Source: GCA-016699835 sp964543905 | Lineage (GTDB): Bacteria > Planctomycetota > Phycisphaerae > Phycisphaerales > UBA1924 | Assembly (NCBI GenBank): GCA_964543905.1 | Contig: CAZIZO010000007.1 | Location: 1-64,000, forward strand | DNA length: 64,000 nt | Reading direction: 5' to 3' | Shown: piece after piece, positions 25,698-35,266 of the stretch | Position numbering within the stretch: position 1 is the first letter of the stretch | How the letters are laid out: the number at the start of each line of letters is the position of its first letter | Made by a program: the position numbers and the translations under genes | The notes under the pieces: generated by a model | What the model was told of the DNA's origin: nothing | The model's input: the letters and a program-made list of their open reading frames with translations, nothing else | Database searches by the model: none

Positions 25698-26867
25698 ATG
25701 CACCACGCACACCACACATCTCGCGGCGGGTTCAGCCTCATCGAGGTGCTGATCGCGGTCGTCGTGCTCGCGTTCGGGCTGTTGGGGCTGGCCGCGGTCT
25801 TTCCGGCGGTGGTCAAGCAGCAGACGACGGCGAAGGACTCGGTGCAGGGCGTGTCGGTGCTGCGCTCGGCGGAGGAATGGGTGCTGGGGCACACGGCGCT
25901 CAATGAGCATCAGACGGACCCGGCGCGGGCGTCGAACCTGCAACTTCTTGCGAATCGGCGTGGATGGGAGACGCTGGTGGCGGAGACGACGTGGCACGCG
26001 GACGCGAGCGACGAGCGGGAGCGGGCGACGTGGCCCGCGCTCGAGGTGATTCCGGACGTTCGGGCGTCGGGCGTGTCATCGGTGATCTATGGACGGCAGT
26101 CGGGGGACGTCGGGATCGGGCGGCCGTTTGTGAACGCGGGGGTGACGGAGCGGGGGGTGGTGATCCCGCTGTCGCAGAGGTTGTTTCCCTCGCCGTACAC
26201 CGACCCGAAGGCGCGTCCTGAGTATGTGTGGGACGTGGTGGCGCGGCGGGTGGATGTCGGTTTGCCGCATACGTACAACGGGGACGCGGTGGCGAATCGG
26301 AACAAGTACGAAGATGACGCGGTGGAGTTGGTGATCTTTGTGCGGAGGATCGACCCAGGAATCCGGGTGAATCGGACGGGGACGTATCCACTGGCGTTTG
26401 CGATCTCGGACGCGCTGCTGGCGCCGGAGGGATCGGCGGAGTTTCGAATCGCGCTCTCGGAGCGTGCGGACGGGACGCCGACGCTGGATGGAGCGACGGG
26501 GGGCGGGGCGCGGTATTCGACGCCCAAGCGGCTGGACGTTCGATTCCCGGATCCGACGCGGCTGGACATGATCGCGGTGGCGGGCGTGGGTGGAGAGACG
26601 CAGGGGGCGATCGTGGGGCAGGCGCAGCAGGTTGGTCAGGCGTTGGTGGACACGCTGGGGACGGTGCATTACGTGCGTGAGGTGCAGACGCGGAATCCGG
26701 TGAACAACAACCCGTGGCCCGAGACGCGGCTGATCGTGGAGCCGGCGTTTGATCCGCAGGTGCAGCGATGGGACGTGAACGGCGAGGCGCACGTGGTGTT
26801 CACGACGCACATCCCGGCGGCGGTGGGGGTGGTGCGGATCGATCCAAGAAAGGGAGGACGCCTGTGA
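25698..26867 (+). CDS. oversized pseudopilin 3 of the pil operon (GspI/PilV-like)
   Basis: A 389-residue protein with a short leader and a textbook prepilin motif, GGFSLIEVLIAVVVLAFGLL followed by GLAAVFPAVVKQQ, which is the PilV/GspI pattern. The head (about residues 35-389) is far longer than the about 125 residues of GspI and has no known domain. Translation begins on the base after the previous stop. The last codons overlap the next gene through GTGA at 26864-26867. Expected to be processed by prepilin peptidase, which is not in this window. Confidence 0.86.
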   Translation: MHHAHHTSRGGFSLIEVLIAVVVLAFGLLGLAAVFPAVVKQQTTAKDSVQGVSVLRSAEEWVLGHTALNEHQTDPARASNLQLLANRRGWETLVAETTWHADASDERERATWPALEVIPDVRASGVSSVIYGRQSGDVGIGRPFVNAGVTERGVVIPLSQRLFPSPYTDPKARPEYVWDVVARRVDVGLPHTYNGDAVANRNKYEDDAVELVIFVRRIDPGIRVNRTGTYPLAFAISDALLAPEGSAEFRIALSERADGTPTLDGATGGGARYSTPKRLDVRFPDPTRLDMIAVAGVGGETQGAIVGQAQQVGQALVDTLGTVHYVREVQTRNPVNNNPWPETRLIVEPAFDPQVQRWDVNGEAHVVFTTHIPAAVGVVRIDPRKGGRL

Positions 26868-28894
26868 GGACGCGTCACACGAAGATGGGGCAGGCGCACG
26901 GTGCGGCGAGCGTGGCGGCGCGGGCGGGGCGAGGCTTCACGCTGCTGGAGTCGCTGGTCGCGATCGGCGCGGTGGCGCTGGTGGCGGTGGGGCTGGCGGC
27001 GATCTTCGACTCGGTGGGCAAGACGGTGACGGGGGGGCGTCGTGCGAGCCGGTTGACGAGTTTCGCGTCGATCGTGGAAGGGCAACTCCGGAGCGACTTT
27101 GACGCGATGATCCGGGACAAGGGCGTGCTGGTCATCCGGCAGAACTTTGTGCCGACCGCGAACGGTCTCAAGCGGGCGGATGAGGTGGTGTTTTTCGCGC
27201 GAGGGGACTTCAAGAGCGTGCGGCCTCCGATCCATCCGAGCCGGGTGGCGACATCGGATACGGCGTTGATTTATTATGGGCACGGCGCGCGGGGCGATGC
27301 GAACTACCAGGCGGGGATCCGGAATACGTACCTGTATCCATCGACGGGTCCGTATGCGCCGGCGACGGGGAACGCGGCGAGGACGCAGGCGGCGCCGCCC
27401 ATCCTGGGGCAAGGGGAGAACGCGAGGGCGAGCGAGTGGACGCTGCTGCGTACGGCGACGCTGCTGGTCAAGCCGCAGAAGGACCGCAACGCGCTGGAGA
27501 ACACGCAGGGGATACCGGACGATCTCCGGCTGGTGCTGGATCAGTTGTCGCTGACGACGTCGGCGCAGGATGTGGCGAGGATCGCGGATCGATCGACGCA
27601 GTTTGCGATGCAGCCCGCCTCGCCGAGCATTTTCCGGAACGTGGCGCGGGCGATGGTGGAGGACGTTGGGTTTGCGCCTCGGCAGAACTTGATCCGGAAG
27701 CGGCAGGATGAGGAGGGCGTGCCGGCGCGATCGTCGGGGATCGTGGACATCGCGATGGGCGACCTGGACGACGTGCGGGCGTACATCGAGACGGGACTGG
27801 CGAGGCCCGGCTGGGGGGCGCAGGTGGCGGGCGACACGCCTTCGCTGGCGAATCGCGTGGTTCGATCGGTGTCGAATCCGGCGGATTACGTGCTGAGGCC
27901 GTTCGGGCGGTTTGATCTGTCGACGATCCCGGCGGGGGGTGGGAATCCGCCCAGGCCGGCGGCGGGGAACACGGGGTACGACTCGATCGACCGGATGCAC
28001 GCGTGGATGAACGACTTGTTCCCGGCGCAGTCGGACGGGAACGCGATGTACAACGCGGTGTTCAGCGCGCCCGGTGGTCAGAGCCCGGAGCGCTTTGCAC
28101 GGATGCGGTATGAGACGACGGCGCCGGGGTTGCTCGACGTGACCGACCCGACGAACACGGACATCCAGACGTTGATCCAGGGCGATCCGGCGATGATGAA
28201 CTCGCTGTTGGGAGACCAGGTGGCGTTGGGCGCGACGGGTTTCCTTCCGCGGTGCACGCAGTTCATCGTGGAGTGGTCGTTCGGGCAGACGTACCCGAGG
28301 ACGGACGCGGCGGCGGGCGTGCGCGAGGGCGAAGTGATCTGGCACGGGCCGAGGCGGGTGACCACATCGACGACGCCGGCGTGGACGCGATTGCACGCGA
28401 CGCCGTATCCGTATCAGGACGGGAACGCGGGCGATCCGTCGCGATGGGTGTGGCATCGCGTGGCGTATCCGTTGCAGCGGAACACGAGCGAACGGAGGTA
28501 CTACGAGGTCTCGGATCGCTTGATCTATGGCTACGACGCGAACGACAACTCGCTGGCGGGGAGCGACAACGCGTGGTCGCTGACGAGTTACTTCGCGTAC
28601 GTGGACCCGACGTTTGACGCGACGTGGCCGCAACGGCCGCAAGCGGGGCGTACGCGGGTGTGGGTGGCGAACGCGCAGGGCACATTGGTGCAGGCGGCGA
28701 CCACGGGGAGCGACGCGCGGGACGGCAACGGAGACGGGAGCAACGCGAACGACCCGACGGATTCGGCGCAGGGGACGATCGGGTGGGCGTGGCCCAAGAT
28801 GATCCGGGTGACGGTGACGCTGGCGGACCCGAGGGACAAGGACGTGGAAGAGACGTTCCAGTACGTGTTCGGCGTGCCGGAGCGAGGGCAGTAG
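26864..28894 (+). CDS. oversized pseudopilin 4 of the pil operon (GspJ/PilW-like)
   Basis: A 676-residue protein starting at GTG 26864, which overlaps the upstream TGA (GTGA) and has AGGGAGG 7 bases before it. An internal ATG at 26885 is possible. The prepilin motif is GRGFTLLESLVAIGAVALVA with Gly -1 and Glu +5, as in GspJ/PilW. The remaining about 620 residues form a mixed alpha/beta head with Gly-, Asn- and Asp-rich loops and no recognised domain. GspJ is normally about 200 residues, so this is threefold larger. Likely part of the tip complex with the giant GspK-like neighbour. Confidence 0.85.
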   Translation: MRTRHTKMGQAHGAASVAARAGRGFTLLESLVAIGAVALVAVGLAAIFDSVGKTVTGGRRASRLTSFASIVEGQLRSDFDAMIRDKGVLVIRQNFVPTANGLKRADEVVFFARGDFKSVRPPIHPSRVATSDTALIYYGHGARGDANYQAGIRNTYLYPSTGPYAPATGNAARTQAAPPILGQGENARASEWTLLRTATLLVKPQKDRNALENTQGIPDDLRLVLDQLSLTTSAQDVARIADRSTQFAMQPASPSIFRNVARAMVEDVGFAPRQNLIRKRQDEEGVPARSSGIVDIAMGDLDDVRAYIETGLARPGWGAQVAGDTPSLANRVVRSVSNPADYVLRPFGRFDLSTIPAGGGNPPRPAAGNTGYDSIDRMHAWMNDLFPAQSDGNAMYNAVFSAPGGQSPERFARMRYETTAPGLLDVTDPTNTDIQTLIQGDPAMMNSLLGDQVALGATGFLPRCTQFIVEWSFGQTYPRTDAAAGVREGEVIWHGPRRVTTSTTPAWTRLHATPYPYQDGNAGDPSRWVWHRVAYPLQRNTSERRYYEVSDRLIYGYDANDNSLAGSDNAWSLTSYFAYVDPTFDATWPQRPQAGRTRVWVANAQGTLVQAATTGSDARDGNGDGSNANDPTDSAQGTIGWAWPKMIRVTVTLADPRDKDVEETFQYVFGVPERGQ

Positions 28895-28960
28895 GTCAAG
28901 GTGGAGTTGAGCCGAAAGGTCGCCGGCACGGGCGGCGTGCGGGCGAGGAACGAGAGGAAA

Positions 28961-28977
28961 CCGGGCGGAGAGCCCGG
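28961..28977 (+). promoter_or_regulatory. hairpin just before the ribosome site of the giant gene
   Basis: CCGGGC (28961-28966) pairs with GCCCGG (28972-28977) around a GGAGA loop. GGAGG follows at 28985-28989 and the start is at 28998. No T run, so it may act in mRNA processing or translational control in the middle of the operon rather than as a terminator. Confidence 0.3.
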
Positions 28978-28997
28978 GGCACTCGGAGGACTTGGAC

Positions 28998-31900
28998 ATG
29001 GAATGGACGCGCGGCAACGGAGTCGAGAAGCACGGCGAATCGCGTGGGGCGGGCGCGGGGCTGTGGGTTCGGGCCAAGCGTCGTGGGGCGTCGGTGGTGC
29101 GGACGTGCGCGGGGGTGGCGGCGGGGTGGAAGAGCGAGCGACGGGGCACGTTCCTGGTGCTCGTCGTCGGCGTGCTGGCGCTGCTGAGCGTGATCGCGAT
29201 CGTGTATTCGGCGATCGGGGTGGGGGATCGTTCGCGGTCCACGGCGGTGGTGAAGGCGGAGCGGGTGAACCAGGTTCCGGATGAAGTGCGGGACTGGATC
29301 GCGAGCATCATCGCGGGCGACGTGCTGGACACGTCCTACGACGAGTTGCCCGGCGCGGGCGGTCGGCTGCGGCTGCGGCGTGAGGCGACGGATTATCCGT
29401 ACGTGGAATACAACGTGGTGTCGTCGCGTGCGTCGACGAACTACAACCCGGCGACGGACCAGCCGTTCACGGTGACGGGCGGCTTTGAGCCGGGCGTGGA
29501 GGGAGCGTACTGGGGGAACTGGCCTCAGCGGTGGCTGGCGAGCGATCCGTGGCTGGCGAGCACGACGCCGACGTGGCTGCATTATTCGGGGACGGGATCG
29601 TCGGCGACGCGGAACGGACGGCTGGGGAACAGCGACACGCTGGCGGATCGGGAGCGCGATTGGGCGAAGATTTCGAACATCGCGCCCGACGGGCGATTCG
29701 TGAACCTGCACAACCTCCGGAACAGTTTTGAGGCACGGCCCGGGACGGCGAGCGGGGAGATGAGTTTCAACCTGTCGCTGCTCAACCACGAGTCGAACAC
29801 GGTGGGCGGGGCGGTGGTCGCGAATCCGGCGCGGACGGACTTCAACGTGACGATCGCGGCGAATGGGCCGTTGTATGACCGCCCGGCCTACTGGAGCAAT
29901 CGGCAGGTGGGGCTCTTCCGTCCGGTGACGAGCGCGGGGGACGTGGGGAGCGCGGGGTACTTCAACTATCAGTATGCCGACGCGGATGGGGATGGGTTTT
30001 ATGACTCGCGCTGGCAGGAGTTGGTGAACGCGAGCGATCCGAACAACGTGTACAGCGTGATCACGAAGGACCCGAAGTATCGCTGGTTTGTGGCGACGCG
30101 GATCGTGGACCTTTCGTCGCTGGTGAACGTGAATACGGCGACGGACCTGGTGGTGCCGCCGAGCGCGGAGGTGCCGATCGGGTCGTCACCGGCGGACGTG
30201 GACCTGTGGCGGCTTTTGACGGGGGCGGACCTGCGGGATGTGTATGGGTATCGGTTGAACGGGGCGAACATCACGGCGGTGGACAGCCCATTCGGGTACA
30301 ACGCGTTGCCCGGCGCGCTGGTGAGCGGCGCGACGCGTCCGCAGGACGATTCGGGAGTGTACAGCGGGTACAACCCGGTGGATTTGGGGCTTCAAGTGGG
30401 CGGGCACGCCTATCGCTCGCTGCGGCTGGGGATCGCGGCGGGCGTGGCGACGCCGTTGTCGTTGGTGATGTCGAACAACCCGAACGCGACGCCGACGGCG
30501 CTCGCGGGGCAGTTCCTGGCGCCGTGGGACGGCGCGGGGGTGCTGCCCGGGTGTTATGCGCAAGATCTGGGACTGATGGCGTCGAACCGGTTGCCGCTGT
30601 GGAAGTTCGATCGCTATGTGGGGACGGGTGGGACGCGGACGAATGACGCCGGGGACGGTGCCTTTGCGCGTCGGGCGTACTTTGATCGACGGGTGGCGCT
30701 GCTGAGCGGCGCGGCGCGGGTGACGGATGCGACGGGGAACACGACGGGGTATGCGAGTTCGCTGGTGTTCGGGCTGCCGGACTTGGCGGAGTTGCTGACG
30801 CGGCGTGGGGTGAACGATCCGGAGGTCCGCTCACCGCTGGAGATGGTGATGGCGGGGCGGTGGTCGAACGGGGCGACGCCGGTGGATTCGGTTCGGTACA
30901 GCCCGATGAGGGAGAACCGTCCGTTGGGGATGGAGTTGGCGTGGGACGTGAACCAGCGCGGGACGGGGGACGGATTGATCGACGTGTACACGGGCGCGGA
31001 CGGGCCGTGGACGTCGTATCGCGGGCGGGCGGCGGATGTGCGGCAATACCTGACGACGATGAGCGGGGCACGTCCGTTGGCGTCGGCGGAGAATGTGGAC
31101 CCGACGCGGCTGGATGAACGCGAGTTGAAGGTGGACCTGATCAACGAGTTGTCGACGGTGGCGACATCGACGACGTACCCGACGAACTGGCAGAACGGCG
31201 ATCCGAGGCCGGAGAACGTGCGTGCGGAGGCGACGCGGAAGATCTTCCGTGCGTATGCGGACGCGCTGGCGGGATCGTCGGACCTTCCGGACGCGTGGGA
31301 CCCGAGTGGGAATGGCGGGGCGTTGCGAACGTTGTTCTATGGATACGGCGGGCCGGAGAAGGCGGCGTACTTTGCGGCGTTCTCGACGATCAACCTCCAG
31401 CAGATGGCGCTGCGTGGGAGCGGGTTGGCGCCGCGGGAGCCCTACACGTTGATCCTGAGCGAGGCGGGGCGGGACGAGGTACGCAACAGCGGGCCGGCGG
31501 TCTTCCCCGAGGCGTTCGGATATGCGGGGAACGGGAGTCTGGTGCGTCAGGTGTATGGGAATCGCCTGGACATGGACGTGCTGTCGATCCGTTCGACGGA
31601 TGGCGCGACGACGGTGGCGACGCCCTCGCGGCTGGCGCCGGGGAGCGCGGTGACGACGACCCCGCTGGGTGCGGCGACGCTGTACCCGGCGGAGCCGCAG
31701 CCGTTCATCACGGCGGTGAGTTGCTTCACGGTGTACACGGACGCCCCTCGGAACGCGGGCGGAGATGACGACGCGGGAAACCAGCCGAGCCCGCCGAACG
31801 GGCCGTTTGATCCGATCACGATTCGGCCCTCGGTGCGTGAGGAGAACTCGGACTTCCTGTTCCGGGTGTTGGCGTTCCAGATCACGAACCCGAGCGCGTC

Positions 31901-34900
31901 GGAGTTGTACCTCAGCAGCGACGACACGGCGATTCCGTCGAGCGGGGGCGGGGCGCAGGCGTACAACATGCAGTTCCTGGACGTGGCGAACGAGGCGTAC
32001 CCGCCGATGGACACGCAGGAAGAGTTCCACTACATCCGGATGGGGAACCGGACGTTCAAGTTGGTGGCGTTGAGCGAGGGCAACGGGATCCCGGACGATG
32101 TGCCCGACACGCTGGAGGGCAAGCGATATTTCGATGACGACACGTACAACGCCCGGCAGTCGCCGAACCCGGGCGAGCGTCCCAAGCCCGGGTTCCCGCT
32201 GTCCCGGACGGGGCTGCTGAACGATCTGGAGGGCGAGCAGCAGCATGCGATGATGCCCAAGAGCGGCGACGCGGCGGGCAATGGGAGCGGGCTGGGGATC
32301 AACGCGATGCGGATTCGCATCGGACCTGGTGAAACGATCGTGTGCTATGCGTTGAGCCAGCCGCCGCAGGCGATCCTGGACCGGATGACGAACGTGGAGT
32401 TGCAGACGGGCGCGGCGAATCGGCTGACGGCGCTGGAGGTGCGTTCGTCAAAGACGATTCGGCAGTTCTTGAAGAGCCAGTTCAAGGGGCAGGATGTTCG
32501 GAAGGTCTACTGGGTGCCGGAGATCGATGGTCCGCGCGTGAACGCGAGCGGGCAGTTGGTGGTGGGAACGGGCTATGTGGGCTCGTACAACGAGGAGCCG
32601 AACGGGAGCACGACGTCGGCGACGCCGGTGTTTGAGCGCTGGGTGCCGAGCGATCGGGGCTTCAAGGCGTTCGGGCAGTTGCTGCAGCGGCACAATACGG
32701 ATGGCACGACGCCCGAGCAGAACAAGGTGGCGATGCTGTTCAAGACGAAGCGATACGGGCTGCGCGCGCCGGGCGGGTCTGGCCCGGAGAACGTCGCGGT
32801 GGCGACGACGGTGCCGACGCAGTGCTGGGACCAGGCGACGGCGTTCGGAACTGGGAGCCTGCTGCTGTACCCGAGGAACGACTACACGAACGATCAGTTG
32901 CTGGACCGATTCCGGTTGCCGGTGGGCCCGACGGGCGACATCGTGGACCTGGATTCGCGATTGCGGACGGCGTCGAATGCGAACTGGACGTCCACACGGC
33001 GATTGGACAATGGGTATGAAGGCATCCAGGACGACACGACGAACCCAGGGCCGGCGGAGGGATATGACAGCGGCGTGACCCTGATGATGGGCGCGTGGGC
33101 GATGCGTCCGGAGGACCCTTCGGCGGGTGCGAGCGGCATCAAGGTGGGGATCATCCCGGGCTATTGCATCGAACCCAAGAGCGGCGCGACGCCCGGGAGC
33201 AACTGGAATCTGTATGCGACCACGTTTGGCCCGAATGCGACGTTCACGCAGTATCCAAACTTCACGGAGTTGTCGTCGACGTCGGCGCTCGTGGGCGTGC
33301 AGCCGCGTGCGTGGCTGATCCAGGCGGGCGGCGGGCATCAGGTGGGCGGTGCGGGGACGGCGATGACGGCGCGGACGAATCCGGTGAGCGCCCGTCTGGC
33401 GCTGGCGCCCGGGCGACGCGGCGTCAATACCAACGGCGTGGACGCGAAGCCTGCGGATCCCTCCTTGCTGGGATGGGCCAGGCCTTCCATTCTCAAGATG
33501 TACGCGATGATCCCGGAGTTGGCGCATACGGCGGCTCCGGCGGACTTCACCGACGGTGGGGCGACGGGTCGGCTGGTGCGGAACCTGCGGAAACTGAGGC
33601 CCACAGATGCCTTGTTGCCCTTGGCGCTCGGGGGCGTTCATGCGCCGAACGCGAGTGGCACGCCGGACATGGACGGCGACTGGATCACGCTGGGCGAGAT
33701 GCTGGCGGTGACGATGGGCTTTGACACGGGGACGCCCGCGCTGGCGGGCACGGTGTATGACATGTTCCGTCCGGAGCCCCCGGATGGAATCTATCCCGCG
33801 GATACGCCGCCGAGGCCATTGGCGAACGGCGCGTTGGTGTTGGACGATTACGTGCCGTTCAAGATGACGGGGAATGGGCGGGGGAACAATCCGGTGCGGT
33901 TTGATCGCTCGCAGGGCGATCAACGGCGGGGATTGCAAGTTCCCTTGGCGTTGGGCGTGTTGGATCGGATCACGACGCTCGGGTATGGGTCGCTGACGGA
34001 GAGCGTGCCCGGGCTGGTGAACGCGAACACGATGCCTCAGATGGTGGCGAGGACGATCCCGATGCTGGCGCCGAACACGGCGCGGGCGGTGGGGACGAAC
34101 GGAGCGCTGAATGGCGGGTTTGTGCCCAAAGGGCCAGCGTGGACGGCGCAGGGCGCACGAGACCTGCCGGCGGGCGGCGGGACGAAGAACCACTACTGGT
34201 GGGGCCAGAATGGATCGGCGCAGCAAACGCCGGTGGGTGCGAACTCGTACACGACGGACCTGCCGACGGAGATCGACGTGACGGCGGCGCTGATCGGCTA
34301 TCGCGACAAGGGCGAAGGCTGGATGGGCCTGGAGCGTGTGTTGCGATTCAACACGACGGTCGGCACCAATCCGCAGAGGCCGGTGGCGATCACGTCCCCC
34401 ACGCTGCTGTTCAGCGATGTCGGGGTTGGGCTGGATGCGGACGTGTCGGTGCGAGACGGGCGCGAGGCGTCGTCGGCGATTCCCGGGGTGAACGAGCAGC
34501 CCGGATTCAAATCGCTGGGCGAGATCATGTGCGCGCGGTATCGGCAGTTTGACACGTCCACGCCGCCGCGGGTGGTGGGGAACACATTGGCGTACCCGTA
34601 CAACATCGACTTCGCGGGGTACGACGTGGTGAACCCGGCGGATCGCAACTCGGAGAACGTCAACAACAGTTTCGTGGGCGTGGACTGGGCGGTTCGACCT
34701 GGGACCCCAGCGCTCACGGGCAACGGGTCGAGCACGGCCTGGGAGCCGAACCGTTTCGGGAATGAGCCGGGCGAGAAGTTGCTGATCGCGTCGGGCGCGA
34801 TGAGCAGCCTCAGCGTGCGGAGCGACGTCTTCGCGGTGTGGTTTGTCCTGCATGGATATCAGCGGACGGACTGCGAAGGTTTGGGGGCGAATGATCCGCT

Positions 34901-35009
34901 GACGCCTTCGATCGCGCGGCGGTTCATGATGGTGGTGGATCGCTCGAACGTGGTGAAGAAGGGGGATACGCCGAAGGTCTTGATGTTCAAGGAAGTGCCG
35001 ATGAACTGA
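28998..35009 (+). CDS. giant 2003-residue PilX/GspK-like pseudopilin
   Basis: One continuous 2003-residue frame. The N-terminus has a basic leader ending RRGTFLVLVVGVLALLSVIA, then IVYSAIGVGDRSRS: the hydrophobic helix pattern of PilX/GspK, which lack the Glu +5 of other pseudopilins. Two later segments resemble the GspK signature preceding its helix-hairpin-helix: SSLVNVNTATDLVVP at about residue 370 and PGLVNANTMPQMVARTIPML near residue 1675. A DADGDGFYD calcium-loop-like stretch lies near residue 330. GspK is usually about 330 residues, so this is sixfold larger. ATG 28998 has GGAGG 8 bases upstream; TTG 28992 is too close. It is the last gene of the operon, ended by the terminator at 35062. 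Likely a tip protein or adhesin-like cap (inference). Confidence 0.83.
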   Translation: MEWTRGNGVEKHGESRGAGAGLWVRAKRRGASVVRTCAGVAAGWKSERRGTFLVLVVGVLALLSVIAIVYSAIGVGDRSRSTAVVKAERVNQVPDEVRDWIASIIAGDVLDTSYDELPGAGGRLRLRREATDYPYVEYNVVSSRASTNYNPATDQPFTVTGGFEPGVEGAYWGNWPQRWLASDPWLASTTPTWLHYSGTGSSATRNGRLGNSDTLADRERDWAKISNIAPDGRFVNLHNLRNSFEARPGTASGEMSFNLSLLNHESNTVGGAVVANPARTDFNVTIAANGPLYDRPAYWSNRQVGLFRPVTSAGDVGSAGYFNYQYADADGDGFYDSRWQELVNASDPNNVYSVITKDPKYRWFVATRIVDLSSLVNVNTATDLVVPPSAEVPIGSSPADVDLWRLLTGADLRDVYGYRLNGANITAVDSPFGYNALPGALVSGATRPQDDSGVYSGYNPVDLGLQVGGHAYRSLRLGIAAGVATPLSLVMSNNPNATPTALAGQFLAPWDGAGVLPGCYAQDLGLMASNRLPLWKFDRYVGTGGTRTNDAGDGAFARRAYFDRRVALLSGAARVTDATGNTTGYASSLVFGLPDLAELLTRRGVNDPEVRSPLEMVMAGRWSNGATPVDSVRYSPMRENRPLGMELAWDVNQRGTGDGLIDVYTGADGPWTSYRGRAADVRQYLTTMSGARPLASAENVDPTRLDERELKVDLINELSTVATSTTYPTNWQNGDPRPENVRAEATRKIFRAYADALAGSSDLPDAWDPSGNGGALRTLFYGYGGPEKAAYFAAFSTINLQQMALRGSGLAPREPYTLILSEAGRDEVRNSGPAVFPEAFGYAGNGSLVRQVYGNRLDMDVLSIRSTDGATTVATPSRLAPGSAVTTTPLGAATLYPAEPQPFITAVSCFTVYTDAPRNAGGDDDAGNQPSPPNGPFDPITIRPSVREENSDFLFRVLAFQITNPSASELYLSSDDTAIPSSGGGAQAYNMQFLDVANEAYPPMDTQEEFHYIRMGNRTFKLVALSEGNGIPDDVPDTLEGKRYFDDDTYNARQSPNPGERPKPGFPLSRTGLLNDLEGEQQHAMMPKSGDAAGNGSGLGINAMRIRIGPGETIVCYALSQPPQAILDRMTNVELQTGAANRLTALEVRSSKTIRQFLKSQFKGQDVRKVYWVPEIDGPRVNASGQLVVGTGYVGSYNEEPNGSTTSATPVFERWVPSDRGFKAFGQLLQRHNTDGTTPEQNKVAMLFKTKRYGLRAPGGSGPENVAVATTVPTQCWDQATAFGTGSLLLYPRNDYTNDQLLDRFRLPVGPTGDIVDLDSRLRTASNANWTSTRRLDNGYEGIQDDTTNPGPAEGYDSGVTLMMGAWAMRPEDPSAGASGIKVGIIPGYCIEPKSGATPGSNWNLYATTFGPNATFTQYPNFTELSSTSALVGVQPRAWLIQAGGGHQVGGAGTAMTARTNPVSARLALAPGRRGVNTNGVDAKPADPSLLGWARPSILKMYAMIPELAHTAAPADFTDGGATGRLVRNLRKLRPTDALLPLALGGVHAPNASGTPDMDGDWITLGEMLAVTMGFDTGTPALAGTVYDMFRPEPPDGIYPADTPPRPLANGALVLDDYVPFKMTGNGRGNNPVRFDRSQGDQRRGLQVPLALGVLDRITTLGYGSLTESVPGLVNANTMPQMVARTIPMLAPNTARAVGTNGALNGGFVPKGPAWTAQGARDLPAGGGTKNHYWWGQNGSAQQTPVGANSYTTDLPTEIDVTAALIGYRDKGEGWMGLERVLRFNTTVGTNPQRPVAITSPTLLFSDVGVGLDADVSVRDGREASSAIPGVNEQPGFKSLGEIMCARYRQFDTSTPPRVVGNTLAYPYNIDFAGYDVVNPADRNSENVNNSFVGVDWAVRPGTPALTGNGSSTAWEPNRFGNEPGEKLLIASGAMSSLSVRSDVFAVWFVLHGYQRTDCEGLGANDPLTPSIARRFMMVVDRSNVVKKGDTPKVLMFKEVPMN

Positions 35010-35061
35010 TGGACGTCAAGCGGCCGCGGGCTTGTGGGAACGGGAGATGGGAGTGGAGATG

Positions 35062-35099
35062 CCGGCCTGGCGAGGGAGAGCGCCCGGCCGGTGTTTTTT
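35062..35099 (+). terminator. intrinsic terminator closing the pil/pseudopilin operon
   Basis: CCGGCC-T-GGCG (35062-35072) pairs with CGCC-C-GGCCGG (35081-35091) with one internal mismatch and an 8-base loop, followed by TGTTTTTTG. The strongest T tract in the window; it ends a transcript that could run about 15 kb from pilB. Confidence 0.8.
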
Positions 35100-35169
35100 G
35101 TTGGGGGTGAGGTCAAGGCGTCGCGAGGATCATGAAAAGGCGGTTCATGTCAGGGCCGGACGAGGGTGC

Positions 35170-35175
35170 TATATT
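35170..35175 (+). promoter_or_regulatory. candidate -10 (TATATT) of the sugar transferase gene
   Basis: TATATT stands out 91 bases before the likely start. A TTCATG at 35144-35149 could be a -35, but the spacing of 20 is long. Confidence 0.35.
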
Positions 35176-35266
35176 GAGGGTGATTGGGAGCGGCGTACGG
35201 GGGCCTGCGCGGGGGCGTGGGAGGTACGTGCTGCGGGACGATCGAGAATCATGAGTGACGGCCAGG

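Noticed and set aside
28961..28977. transcription terminator before the giant gene
   Set aside because: Perfect stem but no T run, and the following gene has the same operon signature and its own strong ribosome site.
32448..34853. 801-residue minus-strand frame inside the giant gene
   Set aside because: Arg-rich shadow. The plus-strand frame has a signal-like N-terminus, ribosome site and varied composition.
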